Assembly (NCBI RefSeq): GCF_020131355.1
Contig: NZ_JAHLEL010000051.1
Location: forward strand, 248,001 to 312,000
Direction of reading: 5' to 3'
DNA: 64,000 nt
From: Pseudonocardia sp. ICBG1293
Lineage (GTDB): Bacteria > Actinomycetota > Actinomycetes > Mycobacteriales > Pseudonocardiaceae
A program made the translations under genes and the position numbers. The notes under the pieces are model-generated. The model saw only the letters and a program-made list of their open reading frames with translations, was not told where the DNA came from and ran no database searches. Shown here in pieces: positions 55,131 through 64,000 of the stretch. Within the stretch, counting starts at the first letter, position 1. Each line of letters opens with the position of its first letter.

Positions 55131-58100
55131 GTGCACCTGAAGACGCTGACGATGAAGGGCTTCAAGTCCTTCGCCTCGGCCACCACGCTGCGCCTGGAGC
55201 CCGGGATCACCTGCGTCGTCGGGCCGAACGGCTCGGGCAAGTCGAACGTCGTCGACGCGATCAGCTGGGTGCTCGGCGAGCAGGGGGCCAAGGCACTGCG
55301 CGGCGGCAAGATGGAGGACGTGATCTTCGCCGGGACGTCCGGCCGGGCGGCGCTGGGCCGCGCGGAGGTCACCCTCACGATCGACAACTCCGACGGAGCC
55401 CTGCCGAACGACTACTCCGAGGTCTCGGTGACCCGGCGGATGTTCCGCGACGGCGCCGGTGAGTACGAGATCAACGGTTCGCGCGCGCGGCTGCTGGACG
55501 TGCAGGAGCTGCTGAGCGACTCGGGCATCGGCCGCGAGATGCACGTCATCGTCGGGCAGGGCCAGCTCGACGGGGTGCTGCAGTCCAAGCCGGAGGACCG
55601 CCGCTCCTACATCGAGGAGGCCGCCGGGGTCCTCAAGCACCGCAAGCGCAAGGAGAAGGCGCTGCGCAAGCTCGACGCGATGCAGGCCAACCTCACCCGG
55701 CTCACCGACCTCACCGCCGAGCTGCGCCGCCAGCTGAAGCCGCTGGGACGGCAGGCCGAGATCGCGCGCCGCGCGCAGGCCGTGCAGACCGAGCTGCGCG
55801 ACGCCCGGCTGCGCCTGGCCGCCGACGACTACGTGACGCTGTCCGAGGAGACCCACCGCGAGGAGGCCTCGCAGGAGCAGGCCCGGCGCCGCCGCGCCGA
55901 GGTCGAGGAGCAGCTCGACGTCGCCCGCGGGCGCCAGGGCGAGCTGGAGGCCGCACTCGCCGCGGACGCGCCGCGGCTGCAGGTCGCCCAGGACACCTGG
56001 TACCAGCTGTCCGCGCTGGCCGAGCGGCTGCGCGGCACCGTGCGCCTCGCCGAGGAACGCGTCCGCCACCTCACCTCCTCGGTCGAGTCCGGGCGCACCC
56101 CCGGCCGCGACCCGGACGAGACCGAGGCCGAGGCCGACGCGGTCGCCGAGCAGGAGGAGGAGCTGGTCGCCGCGGTCGCCGAGGCCCGCCGCCGGCTCGA
56201 CGAGGTCGTCACCGAGAAGGCCGAGCGCGAGCGGACCCTCGCCGCCGCCGAGCGCGAGCACCTCGCGGCCGTGCGCGCCGTCGCCGACCGCCGCGCCGGG
56301 ATCGCCACCCTCGCCGGGAAGGCCGACGCGCTGCGCTCCGGCGTCGCCGCGACCGCCGAGGAGATCGAGCGGTTGTCCGAGGCGCTGACCGAGGCGACCG
56401 CGCGCACCGGCGAGGCCGAGGCGGAGCTGGAGTCCGCGCGGGAGTCCCTCGGCGTCTCCGGCGACGAGGCCGACACCGAGGCGCTCGCCGCCCGGGTCGA
56501 GCAGGCCGAGGCGGCGCACCGCAGCGCCGCCGAACGGGTCGCCGAGCTGGTCGCCGCCGAGCGCGACGCCGAGCAGCGCCGGGCGCACTGGCGGGCCCGG
56601 GTCGACGCCCTGCAGGTCGGCCTGGTCCGCCGGGACGGCACCGGGGCCCTGCTGGCCTCCGGCGACGGCGGGGTACTGGGTGCCGTCGCCGAGCTCGTCG
56701 AGGTCGAGCCGTCCGGGCGTGCGGCGGTCGCCGCCGCGCTCGGGGAGGTCGCCGAGGGGGTCGCGGTGGACTCGGTCGGGTCCGCGGCACAGGCCCTGCG
56801 GTCGCTGCGCACCGGCGACGCGGGCCGGGCCGCCCTGCTCGTGGGCGCCGCCGGGAACGGATCCGGCTCGGAGCGGGTGCCGCTCCCGGTGCCCCACGAC
56901 GCCCCGCCCGCCGGGCGGTGGGCCGCCGCGCTGGTCACCGCCCCGCCCGCGCTCGCGGGCGCGTTGGGGGAGCTGCTGGCCGGGGTGGTCGTCGTCGAGG
57001 ACCTCGACGAGGCGGCCACCGCCGTCGGCGCCCGGCCCGGGCTGACCGCGGCGACGGCCGAGGGGGACCTGCTGACCGCGCACACCGCCCGCGGCGGCAC
57101 CGGCGCCGGGGAGGGGGCGCTGCAGCTGCAGGCCGCCGTCGACGACGCGGTCACCGCCCGCGACGCCGTGGACGCCGAGCTGGAGTCGCTGCGCCCCACG
57201 ACCGAGGGTGCCCGCGCCGAGGAGACCGCCCGCGGGGCCGACCTGACCGCGGCCCGGGCCGCGGTCGCCGACGCCGAGCGGCGCCGTTCGGCCGGGGCGG
57301 CCCAGCTCGGACGGCTGGAGCAGGTCGTCACCTCCGCCCGCGCCGAGGCCCAGCGGCTGCGCGAGCGTCGCGACACCGTGGAGCAGCGGCGCTCGGACTC
57401 GCTGATCGAGCTGGAGGCCGCCGAGCACCAGCTCTCGCTCGCCTCGGACGCCCCGGTCGACGACGAGCCCGACACCGAGCTGCGTGACGAGGCCGCCGAG
57501 CGCGTGGAGGAGGTCCGCTCCGAGGAGGTCGAGTGCCGTCTCGCGCTGCGCACCGCGGAGGAGCGCGCCCGCGCCATCGCCGGGCGTGCCGAGACCCTGC
57601 GCCGCCAGGCCCACGGCGAGCGGGTCGCCCGCTCCCGCGCCGCCGCCGCGGCCGCCGAACGGGAACGGGCCTCCGAGGTCGCCCGGCTCGTCGTCGACGC
57701 CGGGTACGTCGCCGCCGAGCGCATCGAGCGGTCCCTGGCCGCCGCGGCCGCCGAGCGCGACGAGGTCCAGGCCGCCCGCGCCGAGCGCGAACGCGCGCAC
57801 ACCGAGGCCCGCGACACCACCACGGCGCTGACCGCGCTGCTGGAGAAGCTGACCGACGCCGTGCACCTCGACGAGATGGTGCGCCAGCAGACCCGGATGC
57901 GCCTGGAGCAGCTGACCGAGAAGATCCTCGGCGACCACGGCATCGGCGTCGACGACCTCGTCGCCGAGTACGGGCCCGACGTCCCGGTCCCGCCCTCGGC
58001 CGCCGAGACCGCCGAGTACGAGGCCGCCCGCGAGCGCGGCGAGCAGGTCTCGGCGCCGCCGCCGGGCCCGTTCGACCGGCCCACCCAGGAACGCCGCCTC

Positions 58101-58730
58101 AAGCGGGCCGAGAAGGACCTGTCGCTGCTCGGCAAGGTCAACCCGCTCGCGCTGGAGGAGTTCGCGGCGCTGGAGGAGCGCTACAGGTTCCTGTCCACCC
58201 AGCTCGAGGACCTCAAGAACACCCGGCGCGACCTGCTCACCGTCGTCCGCGAGGTCGACGACAAGATCCTCGAGGTCTTCACCACCGCCTACCACGACGT
58301 CGCCGCCGAGTTCGAGACCGTGTTCGCGACGCTGTTCCCCGGCGGCGACGGCCGGCTGGTGCTGACCGACCCCGACGACATGCTCACCACCGGCATCGAG
58401 GTCGAGGCCCGCCCGCCGGGCAAGAAGGTCAAGCGGCTGTCCCTGCTGTCCGGCGGTGAGCGCTCGCTGACCGCGATGGCGCTGCTCGTCGCGATCTTCC
58501 GGGCCCGGCCCTCGCCGTTCTACGTCCTGGACGAGATCGAGGCCGCCCTGGACGACGTCAACCTGCGCCGGCTCATCTCGCTGATGGAGGAGCTGCGCAC
58601 GACCAGCCAGCTCATCGTCATCACCCACCAGAAGCCGACGATGGAGGTCGCCGACGCCCTCTACGGCGTCTCCATGCGCGGCGACGGCATCACCCAGGTC
58701 ATCTCCCAGCGGCTGCGTCCGGTCTCCTAG
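55131..58730 (+). CDS. smc: Chromosome segregation protein SMC
   Basis: 1199 residues, the condensin ATPase. N-terminal head with Walker A VVGPNGSGKSNVVDAISWVL (about residues 27-46); coiled coils (about 165-500 and 680-1020); hinge around 510-640 (LGAVAELVEVEPSGRAAVAA); C-terminal head with signature LLSGGERSLTAMALLVAIF and Walker B FYVLDEIEAALDDVNL. GTG 55131 matches the family start HLKTLTMKGFKSFA. Confidence 0.97.
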   Translation: MHLKTLTMKGFKSFASATTLRLEPGITCVVGPNGSGKSNVVDAISWVLGEQGAKALRGGKMEDVIFAGTSGRAALGRAEVTLTIDNSDGALPNDYSEVSVTRRMFRDGAGEYEINGSRARLLDVQELLSDSGIGREMHVIVGQGQLDGVLQSKPEDRRSYIEEAAGVLKHRKRKEKALRKLDAMQANLTRLTDLTAELRRQLKPLGRQAEIARRAQAVQTELRDARLRLAADDYVTLSEETHREEASQEQARRRRAEVEEQLDVARGRQGELEAALAADAPRLQVAQDTWYQLSALAERLRGTVRLAEERVRHLTSSVESGRTPGRDPDETEAEADAVAEQEEELVAAVAEARRRLDEVVTEKAERERTLAAAEREHLAAVRAVADRRAGIATLAGKADALRSGVAATAEEIERLSEALTEATARTGEAEAELESARESLGVSGDEADTEALAARVEQAEAAHRSAAERVAELVAAERDAEQRRAHWRARVDALQVGLVRRDGTGALLASGDGGVLGAVAELVEVEPSGRAAVAAALGEVAEGVAVDSVGSAAQALRSLRTGDAGRAALLVGAAGNGSGSERVPLPVPHDAPPAGRWAAALVTAPPALAGALGELLAGVVVVEDLDEAATAVGARPGLTAATAEGDLLTAHTARGGTGAGEGALQLQAAVDDAVTARDAVDAELESLRPTTEGARAEETARGADLTAARAAVADAERRRSAGAAQLGRLEQVVTSARAEAQRLRERRDTVEQRRSDSLIELEAAEHQLSLASDAPVDDEPDTELRDEAAERVEEVRSEEVECRLALRTAEERARAIAGRAETLRRQAHGERVARSRAAAAAAERERASEVARLVVDAGYVAAERIERSLAAAAAERDEVQAARAERERAHTEARDTTTALTALLEKLTDAVHLDEMVRQQTRMRLEQLTEKILGDHGIGVDDLVAEYGPDVPVPPSAAETAEYEAARERGEQVSAPPPGPFDRPTQERRLKRAEKDLSLLGKVNPLALEEFAALEERYRFLSTQLEDLKNTRRDLLTVVREVDDKILEVFTTAYHDVAAEFETVFATLFPGGDGRLVLTDPDDMLTTGIEVEARPPGKKVKRLSLLSGGERSLTAMALLVAIFRARPSPFYVLDEIEAALDDVNLRRLISLMEELRTTSQLIVITHQKPTMEVADALYGVSMRGDGITQVISQRLRPVS

Positions 58731-58842
58731 CCACAGGCGGCCGGGCTGGCCGGCGCGCGTCGCCCGGCCCGGGGGTACCGGTCGCGGAACGGCCCCCGAC
58801 GCGACCGGCGGGAGCGCGAGCGGGCGTGGCAGGGTTGCACGG

Positions 58843-60438
58843 GTGACCACGCAGACCATCTGGATCGTCGTCGCGGTCGTCGTGGCCGTGCTGCTGATCG
58901 CCGTCGTCGCCGGGCTGGTGATCGCCCGCCGGCGGCGGATCAGCCTGCGCGAGGACGACCGGCAACGCGAGCTCGAGACCGACGGGACCGACAGGGAGCC
59001 GCCGAAGCGGGGCGGCAGCTACCAGGCCGGTGGCGGATTCGACTTCACCTCGGGCCCGGCCGGGACCCCGGAGCGGCCCCGCCCCGACGAGGGCGCCGCA
59101 CCCGTTCCGGGCGCACCGGCCGGGGCGCCGCCGGCCGAGGAGGCGCCCACCGCCGACGAGGTCCGGACCCCACCCGGCGGTACGCCGGTCGTCGACGGCG
59201 CCACCGAGGCGCGTACCCCGCCCGGTGGCCTCCCGGTCAGCACCGCGCCGCCGGTCCCCTCGACGGCGCCGCCCAGCAGCGCCACCGTCCCGACCGAGCA
59301 GACGGGGACCGTCACCGGCACCCCCGGCGACGGCCGCGTCATCGACACCGCCGAGGCCAGCAAGGACCCGGCGACCCGCCAGCTGCGCCGCCCCGAGGCC
59401 GGCACCGGGGCCACGGCGCCCCCCGCGGCGGGGGCGACCACCGAACGTATCCCGGCACCCCCCGCGGCGGACGCGCCCACCGAGCAGGTCGCCCCCGGCG
59501 CCCCCACCGAGGAGATCGCTCCCGCCGAGGGACGGATCGGCCGCCTGCGCGGCAGGCTGTCCCGCTCGCGCTCCGGGCTCGGCCAGAGCCTGCTGGGGCT
59601 GCTCGGTGCCGGCGACCTCGACGAGGACTCCTGGGAGGACGTCGAGGCCACCCTGCTGCAGGCCGACCTGGGCCCCGAGACGACGGCCGAGATCGTCGGG
59701 AAGCTGCGCGAGCAGATCGCGACCCGTGGCGTGCGCACCCCCGATGCGGCCCGCGCCGCCCTGCGCGACGTGCTCGTGGAGGCCCTCGGTACCGGTCAGG
59801 ACCGTTCCGTGCACGCGCTGCCGCACGACGGGCGCCCCGCGGTGCTGCTGGTCGTCGGCGTCAACGGCACCGGCAAGACCACCACCACCGGGAAGCTGGC
59901 CCGGGTGCTGGTCGCGGGCGGGCACCGGGTGACCCTGGGTGCGGCCGACACCTTCCGCGCCGCCGCCGCCGAGCAGCTCGTGACCTGGGGCGAGCGATCC
60001 GGGGCGGGTGTGGTCCGCGGGCCCGAGGGCGCCGACCCGGCCTCGGTCGCCTTCGACGCCGTCAAGCGGGGCACCGACGACGGGGTCGACGCGGTCCTGC
60101 TCGACACCGCGGGCCGGCTGCACACCAAGACCGGCCTGATGGACGAGCTCGGCAAGGTGAAGCGGGTCGTCGAGAAGCAGGCCCGGGTCGACGAGGTGCT
60201 GCTCGTCCTGGACGCCACCACCGGGCAGAACGGGCTGACCCAGGCCCGGGTGTTCGGCGAGGTCGTCGACGTCACCGGGGTGGTGCTCACCAAGCTCGAC
60301 GGCACCGCCAAGGGCGGCATCGTGTTCCGCGTCCAGCGCGAGCTGGGGGTGCCGGTCAAGCTCGTCGGGCTCGGTGAGGGCCCGGACGACCTGGCCCCGT
60401 TCGAGCCCACCGCCTTCGTCGAGGCACTGCTCGACTGA
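58843..60438 (+). CDS. ftsY: Signal recognition particle receptor FtsY
   Basis: 531 residues. One N-terminal membrane helix (IWIVVAVVVAVLLIAVVAGL), as usual in actinomycetes, then a long Pro/Ala/Thr-rich acidic linker (about 50-230). The NG domain follows with GVNGTGKTTTTGKLA, DTFRAAAAEQL, DTAGRLHTKTGLMDEL and TKLDGTAKGGI. GTG 58843. Docks SRP-ribosome complexes at the membrane. Confidence 0.96.
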   Translation: MTTQTIWIVVAVVVAVLLIAVVAGLVIARRRRISLREDDRQRELETDGTDREPPKRGGSYQAGGGFDFTSGPAGTPERPRPDEGAAPVPGAPAGAPPAEEAPTADEVRTPPGGTPVVDGATEARTPPGGLPVSTAPPVPSTAPPSSATVPTEQTGTVTGTPGDGRVIDTAEASKDPATRQLRRPEAGTGATAPPAAGATTERIPAPPAADAPTEQVAPGAPTEEIAPAEGRIGRLRGRLSRSRSGLGQSLLGLLGAGDLDEDSWEDVEATLLQADLGPETTAEIVGKLREQIATRGVRTPDAARAALRDVLVEALGTGQDRSVHALPHDGRPAVLLVVGVNGTGKTTTTGKLARVLVAGGHRVTLGAADTFRAAAAEQLVTWGERSGAGVVRGPEGADPASVAFDAVKRGTDDGVDAVLLDTAGRLHTKTGLMDELGKVKRVVEKQARVDEVLLVLDATTGQNGLTQARVFGEVVDVTGVVLTKLDGTAKGGIVFRVQRELGVPVKLVGLGEGPDDLAPFEPTAFVEALLD

Positions 60439-60445
60439 CGCCCGG

Positions 60446-60472
60446 GCGGGCCGCCGCCCGGCGGCGGCCCGC
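60446..60472 (+). terminator. Hairpin terminator behind ftsY
   Basis: Perfect 12-bp stem GCGGGCCGCCGC (60446-60457) with GCGGCGGCCCGC (60461-60472), 3-nt loop, 7 bp after the stop. Confidence 0.7.
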
Positions 60473-60566
60473 GCCGTGCGCCACATCACGAACCGGACCA
60501 ATCGGATGACCTTCGGTTCCCCGGATCCGGTTCGGTAACGCAACCGTCATCTGTCCGGCCGCCCTG

Positions 60567-60604
60567 TTAACCGTCAGGAAACGGACAGGCGTCGAATGCG
60601 AAAC
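60567..60604 (+). promoter_or_regulatory. Candidate GlnR box upstream of amt
   Basis: TTAAC (60567-60571), 6 nt, GAAAC (60578-60582) fits the actinobacterial GlnR pattern gTnAC-n6-GAAAC. A second GAAAC at 60600-60604 follows exactly 22 bp later, the expected period of a doubled site. The matching second a-site is not recognisable. A further GTAAC lies at 60535. Confidence 0.5.
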
Positions 60605-60660
60605 ACGGGCTCACCATTCTTCCTCCCCAGTCAGCCAGATGGACGGACACAGGAGGAACA

Positions 60661-61989
<1,329 letters not shown>

Positions 61990-61992
61990 TCC

Positions 61993-62331
61993 ATGAAGCT
62001 CGTGACCGCCATCGTCAAGCCGTTCGTCCTGGAGGACGTCAAGGGCGCGCTGGAGCAGATCGGCGTCCTCGGCCTGACCATCAGCGAGGTCCAGGGCTAC
62101 GGCCGCCAGAAGGGCCACACCGAGGTCTACCGGGGCGCGGAGTACTCGGTCGACTTCGTGCCGAAGGTCCGCGTCGAGGTCGTCGTCGACGACGCGCTGC
62201 TGGACAAGGTCGTCGACGCGGTCGTCGAGGCCGCCCGCACCGGCAAGATCGGTGACGGCAAGGTCTGGGTGACCCCGGTCGAGACCGTGGTCCGCGTCCG
62301 CACCGGGGAACGCGGCGCCGACGCCATCTGA
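61993..62331 (+). CDS. glnB: Nitrogen regulatory protein P-II
   Basis: 112 residues, GlnK/GlnB type. Starts MKLVTAIVKPFVLEDVKGAL; T-loop GHTEVYRGAEYSVDFVPK contains Tyr51, which actinomycetes modify by adenylylation through GlnD; ends VETVVRVRTGERGADAI. Operon with amt. Confidence 0.97.
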   Translation: MKLVTAIVKPFVLEDVKGALEQIGVLGLTISEVQGYGRQKGHTEVYRGAEYSVDFVPKVRVEVVVDDALLDKVVDAVVEAARTGKIGDGKVWVTPVETVVRVRTGERGADAI

Positions 62332-62350
62332 CCCGTGCACCACCGCCGAC

Positions 62351-62385
62351 GGCCCGTCGTGCTCCCGACCGGAGCACGGCGGGCC
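62351..62385 (+). terminator. Hairpin terminator between glnB and glnD
   Basis: 15-bp stem with one G-T pair, GGCCCGTCGTGCTCC (62351-62365) with GGAGCACGGCGGGCC (62371-62385), 5-nt loop. It suggests that glnD is at least partly transcribed on its own. Confidence 0.7.
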
Positions 62386-62466
62386 GTCCGGCGTCCGCAC
62401 CACAAACGGACAACAGGGCAGGTATCGGAGCTCACGAGGCTCCGGACCCGGAAGAACAGAAAGCGG

Positions 62467-64000
62467 GTGGCGCGGGGCGATGACGGTCCTCGGGTCGGGC
62501 GAAGCGCGGACCTGGTCAAGGCGAAATCGGTCCTCCTGGAATCCAACGGCCGGCACCACCACGGCCCGGAGGCGTTACGGGCCGCTCTGGTCGACCTGCA
62601 CGACTTCTGGCTCTCCTCCCGGTGCACGGCACTCGGGATCGGCGGCGAGGGCGGCGGCACGGCACTGGCGGCCGTCGGCGCCCTCGGCCGGCGTGAGCTC
62701 TGCCCCTGGTCCGACCTGGACCTGGTGCTCCTGCACGACGGACGGACCGACGTCGACGGCCTCGCCGAGAAGCTCTGGTACCCGCTCTGGGACGCCGGGA
62801 TCGGCCTGGACCACTCCGTGCGCACCCCCGGACAGGCCGTCCAGGTCGCGGCCACCGACCTGCGGGCGGCCCTCGGGCTGCTGGAGCTGCGGCACGTCGC
62901 CGGGGACGCGGCCCTGACCGGCAAGGTCCGCGACGCCGTCCGCGCGGCCTGGCGGGCCGGGATGCGCAGCCGGTTCGACGAGATCGTCGACACGACCACC
63001 GAGCGGTGGCGGCGCAACGGCGACGTCGCCCACCGCATCGAGCCGGACCTGAAGAACGGCCACGGCGGCCTGCGGGACGTCCAGCTGCTCGACGCCCTGG
63101 CCACCGCCCAGCTCGTCGACCGTCCGGGACCCGACGTCGCCGCCGCCCGCACCCTGCTCCTCGACGTGCGCACCGAGCTGCACCGGCTCTCCGGCCGGGC
63201 CCGTGACGTCCTGCGTGCCCAGGAGGCCGACGACATCGCCACGACCCTCGACGTCGGGGACCGGTTCGACCTCGCCCGCGCCCTGTCCGGGGCGGCGCGC
63301 GCGGTCGCCTTCGCGACCGAGGTCGGGCTGCGTCAGGCCCGCAACGCGCTGCCGCGTCGAGGACTCGCCGCGCTCCGCCGCCCGCCGGTGCGCCGGCCGC
63401 TGGACTCCGGTGTCGTCGAGCACGCCGGCGAGGTCGGGCTCGCCCGTGACGCCTCGGCGACGAAGGACCCCGCCCTGGTCCTGCGGGTCGCCGCCACCGC
63501 GGCCCGCACCGGGCTGCCGATCTCCGCGGGCACGCTGTCCCGGCTCGCCGACACCGCGCCCGAGCTGCGCGCCCCGTGGCCGCGGACCGCCCTGGCCGAG
63601 CTGCTCGCGCTGCTCGGGACGGGCAAGGCGGCCGTCGCCGTCGTCGAGTCGCTGGACCGCACCGGGCTGTGGGGCCGGCTGTTCCCCGAGTGGGGCGCGG
63701 TGCGCGACCTGCCGCCGCGGGACCGCACGCACGTCTGGACCGTCGACCGCCACCTCGTCGAGGTCTGCGCCGAGGCGGCCCGCCTCACCACCCGGGTGGC
63801 GCGGCCGGACCTGCTGCTGGTCGGCGCTCTGCTGCACGACATCGGCAAGGGCCGCGGGGGCGACCACTCGGTGGTGGGGGAGTCGCTGGTCCGGCAGATC
63901 GGCGAGCGGCTCGGCCTGCGCGAGGGGGACCTGGTGCTGCTCGCGGCGATGGTGCGCCACCACCTGCTGCTGCCGCACACCGCCACCCGCCGCGACCCGG
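62467..64000 (+). CDS. glnD: PII uridylyl/adenylyltransferase GlnD, N-terminal part (3' end outside window)
   Basis: The frame is open to the window end, giving 511 residues of a protein usually of about 800. Nucleotidyltransferase motif AVGALGRRELCPWSDLDLVLLHDG (about residues 70-93) with its catalytic Asp pair, the GlnD-specific EPDLKNGHGGLRDVQLL, and the HD domain LLLVGALLHDIGKGRGGDHSVVG (about 455-477). Modifies and demodifies PII in response to nitrogen. GTG 62467 is a tentative start with only a weak SD. Confidence 0.92.
   Translation, partial: MARGDDGPRVGRSADLVKAKSVLLESNGRHHHGPEALRAALVDLHDFWLSSRCTALGIGGEGGGTALAAVGALGRRELCPWSDLDLVLLHDGRTDVDGLAEKLWYPLWDAGIGLDHSVRTPGQAVQVAATDLRAALGLLELRHVAGDAALTGKVRDAVRAAWRAGMRSRFDEIVDTTTERWRRNGDVAHRIEPDLKNGHGGLRDVQLLDALATAQLVDRPGPDVAAARTLLLDVRTELHRLSGRARDVLRAQEADDIATTLDVGDRFDLARALSGAARAVAFATEVGLRQARNALPRRGLAALRRPPVRRPLDSGVVEHAGEVGLARDASATKDPALVLRVAATAARTGLPISAGTLSRLADTAPELRAPWPRTALAELLALLGTGKAAVAVVESLDRTGLWGRLFPEWGAVRDLPPRDRTHVWTVDRHLVEVCAEAARLTTRVARPDLLLVGALLHDIGKGRGGDHSVVGESLVRQIGERLGLREGDLVLLAAMVRHHLLLPHTATRRDP

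Noticed and set aside
55092..58859. A 1255-residue minus-strand ORF across smc
   Set aside because: Low-complexity Gly/Leu/Arg/Asp composition; it is the antisense shadow of the clearly real smc gene, produced by extreme GC3.

Overview
The window is very GC-rich (mostly G or C at third codon positions, many GTG starts, frequent GTGA/ATGA gene overlaps). It carries the actinobacterial gene order known from the Mycobacterium tuberculosis Rv2920c-Rv2976c region: ung, rpmB, DAK/FakA-like, recG, pyc, rsmD, coaD, sepIVA, DUF177-rpmF, rnc, mutM, acyP, smc, ftsY, amt, glnB, glnD. The organism is therefore an actinomycete. Pseudonocardia or a close relative is my best guess, but that rests on overall feel and not on a search.

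Layout. 1-3.9 kb: the 3' end of malate synthase G, an MFS transporter, a cytochrome P450 and a GNAT acetyltransferase. 4.0-16.1 kb: two complete Mrp-type Na+/H+ antiporter operons facing each other. The first (mrpABCDEFG, plus strand) has separate A and B; the second (minus strand) has a fused mrpAB. The two mrpG tails overlap by 73 bp. 16.3-23.6 kb: gamma-carbonic anhydrase, ung, a DUF1707 protein, rpmB, FakA-like DAK2 protein and recG. Three mobile pieces interrupt this block: a 119-bp MITE-like element right behind rpmB, an IS5-family element just before the fakA-like gene, and a second 152-bp MITE-like element inside that IS's transposase. 23.6-28.7 kb: a membrane-anchored protein of unknown function, pyruvate carboxylase and rsmD. 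28.7-34.5 kb: an N-acetylglucosamine PTS/catabolism locus (HAD phosphatase, EIIA, EIIB; divergently EIIC, HPr, nagA, nagB, GntR regulator) with two DasR-type boxes between the divergent arms. 34.5-42.5 kb: coaD, sepIVA, a DUF222/HNH gene with a LexA/SOS box, a VOC protein, an AraC regulator, a MinD-like ATPase, DUF177-rpmF, rnc and mutM. 42.5-54.3 kb: lysA, corA, a full kdpFABCDE potassium operon with a phased array of CGTCAA motifs upstream, and a CAP-domain secreted protein. 54.3-64 kb: acyP, VOC protein, smc, ftsY, amt-glnB and the 5' part of glnD.

The main functional themes are cation homeostasis (two Mrp systems, Kdp, CorA), amino-sugar uptake, and core replication, ribosome and nitrogen-control functions. 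Five single-base indels at short C/G runs break otherwise intact genes (second mrpD, the unknown gene at 23.7-24.3 kb twice, pyc, kdpA). This looks more like residual assembly error than biology. No tRNA, rRNA or CRISPR array was seen.
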